Source: Strigamia acuminata
Lineage: Eukaryota; Arthropoda; Chilopoda; Geophilomorpha; Linotaeniidae
Assembly (NCBI GenBank): GCA_949358305.1
Contig: OX442322.1
Span: 8,248,001 to 8,308,000 of the forward strand
Length of the DNA: 60,000 nucleotides
Reading direction: 5' to 3'
Part shown: piece after piece, positions 28,164-38,818 of the stretch
Layout: every line of letters begins with the position of its first letter
How positions within the stretch are numbered: the first letter of the stretch is position 1
The notes under the pieces: model-generated
What the model was told of the DNA's origin: nothing
The model's database searches: none
What the model saw: only the letters and a program-made list of their open reading frames with translations
Translations under genes and position numbers: made by a program

Positions 28164-29726
28164 TTATGATAGAGTTTTGGCGAGATTTGTTCCAAACGAA
28201 CCGTCAATTATTTCAAAACTGTGCAGGACTTTTTGAGTCACGTTTTTCATGCCACGAATATGATGAAATCCACCAGACTTCGTTTTTAAATCCGCGGTGA
28301 AAATCATTAATTGAAGGGTCGTGGAGATGGCACATGAGACGTGGGTCGTCACTTGTGGCTCCTTCGGCTTCTCTACATTGCTTGGAGAATTCTTCACTTC
28401 TTGTTTTTTGCAAATGGTGGAGTGATGTCTCCCACCGCAATGCTTGCAGGAAAATTTGACTTTGCAATCACCGACTCTATGTCCAGTTCTGAAACAGTTA
28501 AAACAAAGTCTGTTTTTCTTAACTATTTCGATTTTTGCATTGATTTCGTACTCCTTTCCGCACGATCCATTCAGATGATTGTCGTCACAAAAAATGCACT
28601 TTACAGTCTTTGAAGGCGCACTTTTGTTGTCCGATTTAGGTTCACTCTTTGTTTTTGCACTTGTAGACTGCTTGGCGTCTTGAGTGGCTGCACACGTGGT
28701 CATTGAACCCTTAGCTTTCTGTTTCTCAGCTTCAGACTTCTCATTCTTTTCTTTTTTCGATTTTTCAGAGGAAGAAACGTTTTCAGTTCTCTCAGCCATT
28801 GCAACTTCATTCAAAAAGAAATTGAGCAATGTCACGATATTCTTGTTTTGCATTCCGTGAACCTGGTAGAACCTCAATGCCATGGAATTCGGAAACTTGC
28901 TAATTATGTCGGGCAATAAGAAAGCTCCGGAAGTTTGAATTGGAATCTTTAATTGCTCGAGCAGTCTTATTGTCGCAGAAATTTTCGTCAAGTTTGCTTT
29001 TATCGCTTTGGTTGGATATACACTGGAAATTGTTTTTAAGTCTCTAATGGATTTGATTAGTGCAGTTTGCTGGGCATCCTCATCACCATAGTTTCTGTCG
29101 AGTTCCTCTCTGGCTAAGTCATATGATTCCTCGATCAAAGGGAAGGTGGAGATGAGAGTCGCTGCCTCACCAATGCACATGGTCTGCAAGTATTGTAGTT
29201 TCTCAACGTTACTCAGGTCTGGATCCTTGTGTACGGAGGTCTCGAAGTTGCTTTTGAACGTTTTGTACTTCAGAATATCTCCGTCGAATTTTACGGATTC
29301 CAGTTTGGGCAGCTTCGAATTTTTTCTAAACGAGGCTGTCGCATTCATAGATGTGTTTGCATTGAAGCTTGTAGACGTATTTAATCTTCCTCCCAACGTA
29401 GGAATTGATCGCTTGGAAATTTCGTATCTCCTGCGAAGAAGATCCACTCTAGCTTGCATAGTCTCAAGCTTGTCAATGCATTCCAGATAAAATTGGTGGT
29501 CGGAATAATTCTGTAATTCATTCAAAGCACCTACTATCCGTGTCTCTTTTGGGTTCGCAGTTAGCACCAGCGCTTCCAGTTCTCCTGGATCTGCTGTCTT
29601 CTCCGATATAGACAACAGATGATTCATTGCTGTAACTTGCGATTCCCAACGTTGTTCCATTGTTTCAATCTGCTCCTCAGTGAGCAGATCACGCATTGTT
29701 GGCTCTGTTGTGCTATCTCTCTCCAT
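28164..29726 (-). pseudogene. Truncated BEL1 gag with antisense leader tail
   Basis: From ATG 29726 the frame follows the BEL1 gag through the zinc motifs to RGM, just before the protease Asp. It then crosses the TCAT junction and reads about 27 residues from the complementary strand of the plus-strand leader before stopping at 28164. The 520-residue product would keep the whole gag and nucleocapsid region but no protease, RT or integrase. At the early LVLTANP position it matches BEL1a rather than its tandem neighbour BEL1c (LVQTANP). It could act as a free Gag if expressed. Confidence 0.9.
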
Positions 29727-30034
29727 TTCAAATTCACGGCGGTCAATTTTAAAACAGAAGACAATAACTTGAACAACAAAATAACACTTTGCAATGAAAC
29801 TCAAAAAGAATAAAATTCAAAATTTTACACTTCAAAATGAATGAAAACTTAAAAAGAATAAAATCACAATTTTATACCCCAAAAAGAATAAAATCAGAAA
29901 TTTCACACTTAAAAAGAACTGAATTTTTCAAAGTTTTAATGCCCACGTGACAAGAAAAGCAAATTGAAAATACACGAATATCGAATGTTTTAACAATCAA
30001 GGATGCTAAAACAGACGAGCGACCTTGATCACGT

Positions 30035-32323
30035 ATGAAAAACGTGACTCAAAAAGTCCTGCACAGTTTTGAAATAATTGACGGTTCGTTTGGAACAAAT
30101 CTCGCCAAAACTCTATCATAAAATTCAAGATAATAACTGACAGCCCTTGCAATGAGAGACTGACCAGTAACTAGCATCAAAAGAATCTAATCTCCCCTGC
30201 TTATGGCAGTTATATGGAGATGCATGCACAAAATTAAATAGAACACTTTTAAGATTTTCAATAAAATACACTTTACGAAATTTCCCTTTAAGACTAGCAA
30301 ATGAAAAAGCAAAAACAACAATGGAATACCCAATACAACACCCTCATGCAATAAAAATCTCCAAAACACACAAATAGAATGAAAAACAAAAGAAAATGCA
30401 ATAATTTCAGGGGCAAACCAGCTTTCCAGCACAGCGCGTTGTGTTATCCAAATCCAAGATGGCGACCGTAGAATCCCGCTGATGACACTCAATTGTTCGT
30501 ATTCGGCGCCAAACGAATCCCCGTTGTGACTGTTGTCACGTTGAACGATGATTGTTCTAGCAGACGACGAATCCCGAACGTATACTTCTCCCGTCGCATC
30601 AATCACGCATAGAACCGTATCAATGACGAACCGGAAAAACTCACAGATTTCAGACGGAATCCTGGTCACGTGCACCATAAATTCGTATCCTATGTAGCGG
30701 TCAATCACACAGGACAGAAAAGAACTGAGCCATGGCGTTTTGAATCTCCCGCCAATCCACTCAAACGATCGTATAGTGAGGTTAGTACGTATACCGTGTG
30801 GAAACAGATTTAATTTGTCCCGAAATGCATTGGAGAATGAAGGAATCCCTGTAGAAACTACTGTTGAATGGTATCCAAGTGTCCGCTTAACCATTGACCA
30901 GTCTGGGAAAATGTTTGGCTACTCCCGACACATTGTAATGGCGACGAAAGTAAAAACTCCAGGAGATAACATAAAACAACTTATTTATTCGGAAGTAGAA
31001 TGATAACTGACCAAATACACGAATGTACGTTGGCTAACAAAGAAAATGCACGTGCAAAACAATGGTCACGGCACGCGCCAAGGTAAAAAACACAATTGAG
31101 AAATTCCGTTGCTATGACAACGGAGAAAAATGAAATACATTGAAGTGAGCGATTGCTCAAAAATGCATTAAAATCAAATTGCAATATGTCAAAATGACCA
31201 CAAAGATGTCAGGAACATAAAAGTAAATGGTAACAATGCTCAAAAACACTTAAAACAATGAGAAAATACAGAAAGAATCGATCGGGAAGCAGACGATCGG
31301 CTCAGCCAATCAGAATACAGCAAAGTTACGTAATGCAAAGATTTGAATTTAAAACCTCACAAAATCACTGAAATGGTAAATAATATGCACTAAAATACAA
31401 TGAAATGAAATAGTAAATGCAAAACAAGTATTAATAATACAATAGAATCGATTTAATAACGAAATTAGCGAATAAATCCAACATGGCGCCCGTACAACTC
31501 AATAAGAGCGGCAAAACACGACATTTGAATTCTGACACAAGAATATAGCAAATACTAGGTAATGTTACTAATAAATACACTTAGGAAAAGTAATTTCCTT
31601 CAAAATAAAGCACTTTTAATAAGAATACACATGAAAATTAGTCTTGAAAGAAAAGAAACGATCGCGGACGGCAACGCACATGCGAGGTCCGTCACGATCG
31701 TTCGTACAGACAAAACGGCTGCTCCGGGAAAGAAACTAAGTGCACAGATCGACAGATCACCCCTGAATTAGTCTAAAACAATCTTAGGATCAATTCTAAC
31801 GACAAGAATTCAATGAAAACGAAAGGTTAGAAGTTGGAGTCAAAACCGAACTAGATTTCGAAATATGACGTCACTCCAATTACACTAGTGAACTGTTTGA
31901 CGACGGATGCACCCAATTTCACACGGAAACACACAAAATGAATAGGAATTGATAATATAAGACAAATTCTTATAAATAACACTTGAAATGAATGCAATAG
32001 ACAATGAAATATCATATTTTAATAAACAACAGTATCATAAAACACTTTAATAGTTTTAATAATGCAAAAAATCCTGTAAAATAAGATTAAAATGTTATGC
32101 AAAATAAAACACACTAGAATAAGTCTATTTAAACACACAATACCCAAAATTCATGACAATATAAGAAAATAATGAACTAAAAGCTTTAATATGACACAAA
32201 AAACACCTGAAATGTAAGTCAAACTATTAGAAGCAAAATTTAACAACACTTTGAATATTTAATAGGACAATAAAATGGCAAATAAAAAGCAGTATCAATT
32301 TATATTCCACTCTGTTTGCAACA
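30035..32323 (-). repeat. Right arm of a 2.3-kb inverted repeat (left arm 25961-28250)
   Basis: The LTR plus leader at 25961-28250 is repeated here in reverse orientation with few differences, separated by a spacer of about 1.8 kb (28251-30034) that is mostly gag. Transcription through both arms would give a long hairpin RNA. Confidence 0.92.
30187..30894 (-). CDS. BEL1 leader ORF, copy in truncated BEL1 (-)
   Basis: Same 235-residue leader frame as in BEL1a, with a Leu to Ser change in the NGDLFGAEYE region. It is intact and of unknown function; see the BEL1a entry. Confidence 0.35.
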   Translation of the reverse strand: MVKRTLGYHSTVVSTGIPSFSNAFRDKLNLFPHGIRTNLTIRSFEWIGGRFKTPWLSSFLSCVIDRYIGYEFMVHVTRIPSEICEFFRFVIDTVLCVIDATGEVYVRDSSSARTIIVQRDNSHNGDSFGAEYEQLSVISGILRSPSWIWITQRAVLESWFAPEIIAFSFVFHSICVFWRFLLHEGVVLGIPLLFLLFHLLVLKGNFVKCILLKILKVFYLILCMHLHITAISRGD

Positions 32324-32333
32324 GGTTGCAACA
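30693..32333 (-). repeat. Middle BEL1 LTR (3' LTR of BEL1c, 5' LTR of truncated copy)
   Basis: 1641-base LTR shared by two tandem minus-strand BEL1 units. It carries the X-box-like site at 31108-31121 and CRE at 31866-31873. I saw no difference from the distal LTR in the stretches compared. Confidence 0.95.
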
Positions 32334-32388
32334 GAGAATTGCCGGCGAAAGGAGAGAGAAGAGAGAACCACACACAAAGTCTTATTAG

Positions 32389-35300
32389 TCACTCTAGTTC
32401 AAGAGCTCTCACATGTTTCACTGATCTTTTTAACTCTCTTCCATCGGGTAACACTACTTTGACAATTCTGATAAGACCATCATCACCGGGAAAAATTTCT
32501 TTTATCCTGGCAAGGGGCCAAAAATAGGGATTTGTTCCTATTTTTTCTAGTAGCACAATTTGATCCACTTTAGGATTTTTGAAGAACTTATCACCTTTGG
32601 TTTCGTAAAAGTTTCTCAATTGCATGAGATAACTCTGTTTCCAGATCTGCCAGAAATCCCATATAAATTTTCGTCGTTTTGTATCAAGTTTTCTCAAATC
32701 TGATTTTTTAATCGCACTAAGTTTTTTGTTTATTAAGTACTTTGGCATGCCTCCTGTTAAAAAGTTTTCAGGTGCCAAAATTCTACCACCATCAACACTG
32801 TCTGGGACGTAAGATAAGGGTCTTGAATTTAACACTGAACTAATTTCTAAAGCCAAAGTTTGGAGAGTTTCCAAGTCAACTGTATAGCGAAGTAATGTTT
32901 TTCGAAGTTTATCCTTAACTGACCGGACGAGGCGTTCCCATGCCCCGCCCATCCAGGGGGACAGTGGTGGGATAAAAGTCCAAATCACTCTTTTTTCAGA
33001 TAGGAAAGTCTGTATGTCCTTGTGTCCAATTAGTTTTCCCCACGATTGTAACTCCACGCTGCCGCGCTCGAAGGTTTTGCTATTATCGGAGAATATTTTA
33101 GCAGGATAGCCAAAACGTGCTCCGAATCGTCTCATTGCAAGTAGAAACTTTTGAACAGAAAGGTCATCGGAAACCTCTAAATGTAGGGATCGGGTCACCA
33201 TACATGTGAATAAAAGAATATAAACCTTTTTGCGTTCTTTCTTGTTAGTTCCGACGTAAATTGGCCCAAGATGGTCAATTCCCGTGTGTTGGAATGGAGC
33301 GGCTGGAGTTATACGTTCAGAAGGAAGGTCACCTGTAGAAGGGTTGTTTCGTGCAAGTTTTCCACGTCTGCAAATTGCACATTCTCGAATAACTGTCTGA
33401 ATTGTTCTCCTTCCTTTTACGATCCAATATTGCTCACGTAAACGGTATAATGTTTCGCTTATATCACCATGAAATAGTTCCAGATGCACTTTTTTGATCA
33501 ACAATCTTGTTAACCAACTATCGTAAGGTAGAATAATTGGATAAACCTCATCAAAAGTCAATAAAGATTTTTTCAAGCGACTACGAAGTCGAAGTAATCC
33601 GTCCTCGTCAATGAAAAGCTCGAAATTTCGTAGGGTGGAATGTTTACTCAGTTCTCGTTTGTTTTTCACATCCTCAAGTTCCTCAGAAAAATGCAGTTTC
33701 TGCGAAAACTGCAGGATCTTCAATTGGTTCGTCTCTAACTCGAGTGGCGAGAGAGGCTCACCGCGCAAAAGTTTGTTTTTCCACCTCAAAATATAAGAAA
33801 AAACTCCTAAAAGTCGGTTGTAATCACGGAAACGTTTGAAGAATTGACCAATAAAGCTTTCTTTAACTTGAATAGTCATCACAATGATTTTTCGTTCCTC
33901 TTCTGAAAGATTTTCTTGTATAACTTCCTTTTTCTCTAGTTTTGAAACATCAACTCCGAACCACCAAAGCTTATTGTTCATTAATGTTTTTGAGTTCTGT
34001 GGTCGAGTTAACAAATCAGCTGGGTTAAATTCCGTTGGTACGTGGGACCATTGTTCGGGCTTGGTTGAAGAAGTAATTTCTTGAACACGGTTCGAGACGT
34101 ATGGCTTCCACACATTTTTATCGGAATTGATCCAGGCTAAAGTAATGGTGGAGTCCGAGTAGTATCGCACTTCAGTGACTGGATAACCAGGAAGAAAATT
34201 CTCAAGCAGATACTTTGTCATTCTTACTCCTACCAATGCTGCAGTTAATTCAAGTCGAGGAAGCGTAATTTTCTTGGCTGGCGCAATACGGCATTTGCTC
34301 AACAGTAAAGTTCTTTTGCCATCCACATTGACGACAAAAATTGAACAGCCAAATGCTTTCATACTGGCATCGCAGAAAACTTCCAATGTTATGTCCTGAC
34401 CTGAATAAGTCTGTAGCCAACGTTGAACTTTTAATTCCTTCAACTTCTGTATGTCGAGATTAAATTCTTCGACTTCTTTTTTCTCGGAGTCAAGAATCAC
34501 TTCGTCCCAATTTTTTGTTCGAGCCCAGATAGCTTGAACAAGCAGTTTCATTCGAAGAACGACAGGTGAAATGAGACCCATCGGATCAAATATGGATGCC
34601 ATAAATGAGACCACTTCGCGTTTCGTTGTGGGAATTTTCTCTAACTTCGGGATTTTAAACATAATCATGTCGTCTTGTGTATTCCATAAGATTCCCAACA
34701 TCTTGATGATTTGAAGGTCGTCAAAATTCTCACCTCTCATGTGAAAATTTTTTGATTGAAGATTTTCAAAGACGGTTCTGCTAGCGGTTGCCCATTTAAC
34801 AAGGGGAAGTTTCCCGTCGTCTAGAATCATCTTCAAATTCTCTGCATGTGTCGTTGTATCGGCGGTGAAATCTCCTCCAGAAGTCAAATCATCCATAAAG
34901 ATTCCGCTATCTAAAGCATCTACTTCTTTAGGATGAGTTTCTTCAAATTGTTTCGCTTGTTTTCGTATCGTAGCACAAAGGAGAAATGGAGAAGATATTA
35001 CCCCAAATGGTACGACAATCATCCTCAAAATTAGTATGTTATTCCACAGGTTTTGCCACGAATACGGTTGTTTGAAATAGTCACGAGTAACCCATAAGAA
35101 ACGTAAGAAATTCCTATGTGTAGGGTTAATCAAAACCTGAAGGAAAGCCTGCTTAATGTCAGCGATTACAGGGATGCAATATAGTCTAAATCTCACCAAC
35201 ACAAGAATTAAGTCTGGATTTAAAGATGGGCCAGGGTACAAGCACTCATTCAACGAAAGTTTTCCTTTTTTGGCAGACGATGCGTTGAACACGATCCTAA

Positions 35301-37650
35301 ATTTTGTCGTATCCCTGTCCTCCTTCACAACGGGGTGGTGAGGAATATTATAGATGCCTTTTCTCAAAAAACGTTCTTCTTTGGGAACCTCTTCGGCATG
35401 TTCCTCTACAACGTATTGCATTATTGCCTCATCATACCTCTTCTTGAGATCTTCATTCGTGTCTATTCGTTTGAGAGTATTTGCCAATTGGTTTATCGAT
35501 TTTTCCCAATTAGAGTCCAAATCCTCTTCTAAACCGTTGAATGGCAACAAGACTTCATATCTTCCGTCATCCATTCGCTGGGTTGTCTTTTCAAATCTGT
35601 CTCTGGTAAAGTCAGATTCTTTTTCTCCAGAATTTATTCCTATCGCTTCCAGATTCCACAATTTGTCCAGCTTCTGATTAATATCGATCTGGCAGGTATT
35701 GCAACACGATGTAAGATCGGCTTCCTCTTCAAACAGGCTGGTATTTCCAGCTGCACCGGAAAGTACCCATCCGAACAACGTGTTGATAAGTCCAAGATCT
35801 TCATTAATCTTCTTGCGACCTTCTTTCACAATTTTCCACCAAACGTCAACTCCTAACAGGAGGTCAACATTGGCAGTCGTTGCTGGCAAATCTTCGGCTA
35901 ACTCCATTTTCAGTTTCTTCACCTTTTCTATGACAGAAGGATTCAAGATTCCTTGCACTCTCGGAAGGTTTTCAACGGATAACATGGTCAACTTGATATC
36001 TTGTTCATCATGTTTTGACTTGAGATTTATGTTGAAAACATCGTAGTCTATTTCTGCTGGCGTAGAGTCATTAAATCTTTGAGTGGTCGCCGATATACTT
36101 CCACATTTCCTCAACTTGAGACGGTTGACCAATGCAGTGGTAATAAATGACCTATGGCTGCCCGGATCAATCATGCCACGAATATGATGAAATCCACCAG
36201 ACTTCGTTTTTAAATCCGCGGTGAAAATCATTAATTGAAGGGTCGTGGAGATGGCACATGAGACGTGGGTCGTCACTTGTGGCTCCTTCGGCTTCTCTAC
36301 ATTGCTTGGAGAATTCTTCACTTCTTGTTTTTTGCAAATGGTGGAGTGATGTCTCCCACCGCAATGCTTGCAGGAAAATTTGACTTTGCAATCACCGACT
36401 CTATGTCCAGTTCTGAAACAGTTAAAACAAAGTCTGTTTTTCTTAACTATTTCGATTTTTGCATTGATTTCGTACTCCTTTCCGCACGATCCATTCAGAT
36501 GATTGTCGTCACAAAAAATGCACTTTACAGTCTTTGAAGGCGCACTTTTGTTGTCCGATTTAGGTTCACTCTTTGTCTTTGCACTTGTAGACTGCTTGGC
36601 GTCTTGAGTGGCTGCACACGTGGTCATTGAACCCTTAGCTTTCTGTTTCTCAGCTTCAGACTTCTCATTCTTTTCTTTTTTCGATTTTTCAGAGGAAGAA
36701 ACGTTTTCAGTTCTCTCAGCCATTGCAACTTCATTCAAAAAGAAATTGAGCAATGTCACGATATTCTTGTTTTGCATTCCGTGAACCTGGTAGAACCTCA
36801 ATGCCATGGAATTCGGAAACTTGCTAATTATGTCGGGCAATAAGAAAGCTCCGGAAGTTTGAATTGGAATCTTTAATTGCTCGAGCAGTCTTATTGTCGC
36901 AGAAATTTTCGTCAAGTTTGCTTTTATCGCTTTGGTTGGATATACACTGGAAATTGTTTTTAAGTCTCTAATGGATTTGATTAGTGCAGTTTGCTGGGCA
37001 TCCTCATCACCATAGTTTCTGTCGAGTTCCTCTCTGGCTAAGTCATATGATTCCTCGATCAAAGGGAAGGTGGAGATGAGAGTCGCTGCCTCACCAATGC
37101 ACATGGTCTGCAAGTATTGTAGTTTCTCAACGTTACTCAGGTCTGGATCCTTGTGTACGGAGGTCTCGAAGTTGCTTTTGAACGTTTTGTACTTCAGAAT
37201 ATCTCCGTCGAATTTTACGGATTCCAGTTTGGGCAGCTTCGAATTTTTTCTAAACGAGGCTGTCGCATTCATAGATGTGTTTGCATTGAAGCTTGTAGAC
37301 GTATTTAATCTTCCTCCCAACGTAGGAATTGATCGCTTGGAAATTTCGTATCTCCTGCGAAGAAGATCCACTCTAGCTTGCATAGTCTCAAGCTTGTCAA
37401 TGCATTCCAGATAAAATTGGTGGTCGGAATAATTCTGTAATTCATTCAAAGCACCTACTATCCGTGTCTCTTTTGGGTTCGCAGTTTGCACCAGCGCTTC
37501 CAGTTCTCCTGGATCTGCTGTCTTCTCCGATATAGACAACAGATGATTCATTGCTGTAACTTGCGATTCCCAACGTTGTTCCATTGTTTCAATCTGCTCC
37601 TCAGTGAGCAGATCACGCATTGTTGGCTCTGTTGTGCTATCTCTCTCCAT
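32389..37650 (-). CDS. BEL1c Gag-Pol polyprotein (BEL/Pao)
   Basis: 1753 residues from ATG 37650, intact. It has the same domains as the BEL1a protein: a DUF1759-like gag, zinc motifs, protease with IDPGSHRSF, RT with FMDD, RNase H region, H2C2 finger, D-D-E integrase and DUF5641-like end. I noticed two differences from BEL1a: Gln for Leu in the early gag LVQTANP, and Ile for Val just after the protease motif (SFITTAL). Such near identity over 5.2 kb means that both copies are very recent. Confidence 0.96.
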   Translation of the reverse strand: MERDSTTEPTMRDLLTEEQIETMEQRWESQVTAMNHLLSISEKTADPGELEALVQTANPKETRIVGALNELQNYSDHQFYLECIDKLETMQARVDLLRRRYEISKRSIPTLGGRLNTSTSFNANTSMNATASFRKNSKLPKLESVKFDGDILKYKTFKSNFETSVHKDPDLSNVEKLQYLQTMCIGEAATLISTFPLIEESYDLAREELDRNYGDEDAQQTALIKSIRDLKTISSVYPTKAIKANLTKISATIRLLEQLKIPIQTSGAFLLPDIISKFPNSMALRFYQVHGMQNKNIVTLLNFFLNEVAMAERTENVSSSEKSKKEKNEKSEAEKQKAKGSMTTCAATQDAKQSTSAKTKSEPKSDNKSAPSKTVKCIFCDDNHLNGSCGKEYEINAKIEIVKKNRLCFNCFRTGHRVGDCKVKFSCKHCGGRHHSTICKKQEVKNSPSNVEKPKEPQVTTHVSCAISTTLQLMIFTADLKTKSGGFHHIRGMIDPGSHRSFITTALVNRLKLRKCGSISATTQRFNDSTPAEIDYDVFNINLKSKHDEQDIKLTMLSVENLPRVQGILNPSVIEKVKKLKMELAEDLPATTANVDLLLGVDVWWKIVKEGRKKINEDLGLINTLFGWVLSGAAGNTSLFEEEADLTSCCNTCQIDINQKLDKLWNLEAIGINSGEKESDFTRDRFEKTTQRMDDGRYEVLLPFNGLEEDLDSNWEKSINQLANTLKRIDTNEDLKKRYDEAIMQYVVEEHAEEVPKEERFLRKGIYNIPHHPVVKEDRDTTKFRIVFNASSAKKGKLSLNECLYPGPSLNPDLILVLVRFRLYCIPVIADIKQAFLQVLINPTHRNFLRFLWVTRDYFKQPYSWQNLWNNILILRMIVVPFGVISSPFLLCATIRKQAKQFEETHPKEVDALDSGIFMDDLTSGGDFTADTTTHAENLKMILDDGKLPLVKWATASRTVFENLQSKNFHMRGENFDDLQIIKMLGILWNTQDDMIMFKIPKLEKIPTTKREVVSFMASIFDPMGLISPVVLRMKLLVQAIWARTKNWDEVILDSEKKEVEEFNLDIQKLKELKVQRWLQTYSGQDITLEVFCDASMKAFGCSIFVVNVDGKRTLLLSKCRIAPAKKITLPRLELTAALVGVRMTKYLLENFLPGYPVTEVRYYSDSTITLAWINSDKNVWKPYVSNRVQEITSSTKPEQWSHVPTEFNPADLLTRPQNSKTLMNNKLWWFGVDVSKLEKKEVIQENLSEEERKIIVMTIQVKESFIGQFFKRFRDYNRLLGVFSYILRWKNKLLRGEPLSPLELETNQLKILQFSQKLHFSEELEDVKNKRELSKHSTLRNFELFIDEDGLLRLRSRLKKSLLTFDEVYPIILPYDSWLTRLLIKKVHLELFHGDISETLYRLREQYWIVKGRRTIQTVIRECAICRRGKLARNNPSTGDLPSERITPAAPFQHTGIDHLGPIYVGTNKKERKKVYILLFTCMVTRSLHLEVSDDLSVQKFLLAMRRFGARFGYPAKIFSDNSKTFERGSVELQSWGKLIGHKDIQTFLSEKRVIWTFIPPLSPWMGGAWERLVRSVKDKLRKTLLRYTVDLETLQTLALEISSVLNSRPLSYVPDSVDGGRILAPENFLTGGMPKYLINKKLSAIKKSDLRKLDTKRRKFIWDFWQIWKQSYLMQLRNFYETKGDKFFKNPKVDQIVLLEKIGTNPYFWPLARIKEIFPGDDGLIRIVKVVLPDGRELKRSVKHVRALELE

Positions 37651-38110
37651 TTCAAATTCACGGCGGTCAATTTTAAAACAGAAGACAATAACTTGAACAA
37701 CAAAATAACACTTTGCAATGAAACTCAAAAAGAATAAAATTCAAAATTTTACACTTCAAAATGAATGAAAACTTAAAAAGAATAAAATCACAATTTTATA
37801 CCCCAAAAAGAATAAAATCAGAAATTTCACACTTAAAAAGAACTGAATTTTTCAAAGTTTTAATGCCCACGTGACAAGAAAAGCAAATTGAAAATACACG
37901 AATATCGAATGTTTTAACAATCAAGGATGCTAAAACAGACGAGCGACCTTGATCACGTATGAAAAACGTGACTCAAAAAGTCCTGCACAGTTTTGAAATA
38001 ATTGACGGTTCGTTTGGAACAAATCTCGCCAAAACTCTATCATAAAATTCAAGATAATAACTGACAGCCCTTGCAATGAGAGACTGACCAGTAACTAGCA
38101 TCAAAAGAAT

Positions 38111-38818
38111 CTAATCTCCCCTGCTTATGGCAGTTATATGGAGATGCATGCACAAAATTAAATAGAACACTTTTAAGATTTTCAATAAAATACACTTTAC
38201 GAAATTTCCCTTTAAGACTAGCAAATGAAAAAGCAAAAACAACAATGGAATACCCAATACAACACCCTCATGCAATAAAAATCTCCAAAACACACAAATA
38301 GAATGAAAAACAAAAGAAAATGCAATAATTTCAGGGGCAAACCAGCTTTCCAGCACAGCGCGTTGTGTTATCCAAATCCAAGATGGCGACCGTAGAATCC
38401 CGCTGATGACACTCAATTGTTCGTATTCGGCGCCAAACAAATCCCCGTTGTGACTGTTGTCACGTTGAACGATGATTGTTCTAGCAGACGACGAATCCCG
38501 AACGTATACTTCTCCCGTCGCATCAATCACGCATAGAACCGTATCAATGACGAACCGGAAAAACTCACAGATTTCAGACGGAATCCTGGTCACGTGCACC
38601 ATAAATTCGTATCCTATGTAGCGGTCAATCACACAGGACAGAAAAGAACTGAGCCATGGCGTTTTGAATCTCCCGCCAATCCACTCAAACGATCGTATAG
38701 TGAGGTTAGTACGTATACCGTGTGGAAACAGATTTAATTTGTCCCGAAATGCATTGGAGAATGAAGGAATCCCTGTAGAAACTACTGTTGAATGGTATCC
38801 AAGTGTCCGCTTAACCAT
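38111..38818 (-). CDS. BEL1c leader ORF of unknown function
   Basis: Same 235-residue frame as in BEL1a, from ATG 38818 in the LTR across the LTR end at 38617 to 38111. It is open in every BEL1 leader in the window; see the BEL1a entry for content and doubts. Confidence 0.38.
   Translation of the reverse strand: MVKRTLGYHSTVVSTGIPSFSNAFRDKLNLFPHGIRTNLTIRSFEWIGGRFKTPWLSSFLSCVIDRYIGYEFMVHVTRIPSEICEFFRFVIDTVLCVIDATGEVYVRDSSSARTIIVQRDNSHNGDLFGAEYEQLSVISGILRSPSWIWITQRAVLESWFAPEIIAFSFVFHSICVFWRFLLHEGVVLGIPLLFLLFHLLVLKGNFVKCILLKILKVFYLILCMHLHITAISRGD

Larger units (their letters stand above)
25961..28250 (+). mobile_element. BEL1 (+) remnant: LTR plus leader, joined head-on to a minus-strand copy
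   Basis: An LTR (25961-27592) and leader (27593-28250) collinear with BEL1a at offset 20138. The first 10 bases of the BEL1a LTR are absent, so this LTR starts at the second of the two TGTTGCAA copies. At 28247-28250 the sequence leaves the BEL1 leader (equivalent to 8112) and enters gag in reverse orientation (equivalent to about 9900). The bases TCAT are shared by both partners. The frame 27391-28098 repeats the leader ORF of BEL1a. Confidence 0.93.
28251..32333 (-). mobile_element. Truncated BEL1 (-) copy sharing an LTR with BEL1c
   Basis: In minus-strand order: an LTR (32333 to 30693), leader with leader ORF, and gag to the junction at 28250. Its LTR is also the 3' LTR of BEL1c, giving a three-LTR tandem array LTR-internal-LTR-internal(truncated). 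The leader and gag carry small differences from BEL1c (for example GCCAAACGAATCC against GCCAAACAAATCC), so it is not a simple duplicate. Confidence 0.9.

Noticed and set aside
25961-32333. Inverted BEL1 structure as simple autointegration
   Set aside because: Autointegration joins an LTR tip to an internal site; the junction at 28250 joins leader to gag with no LTR tip.
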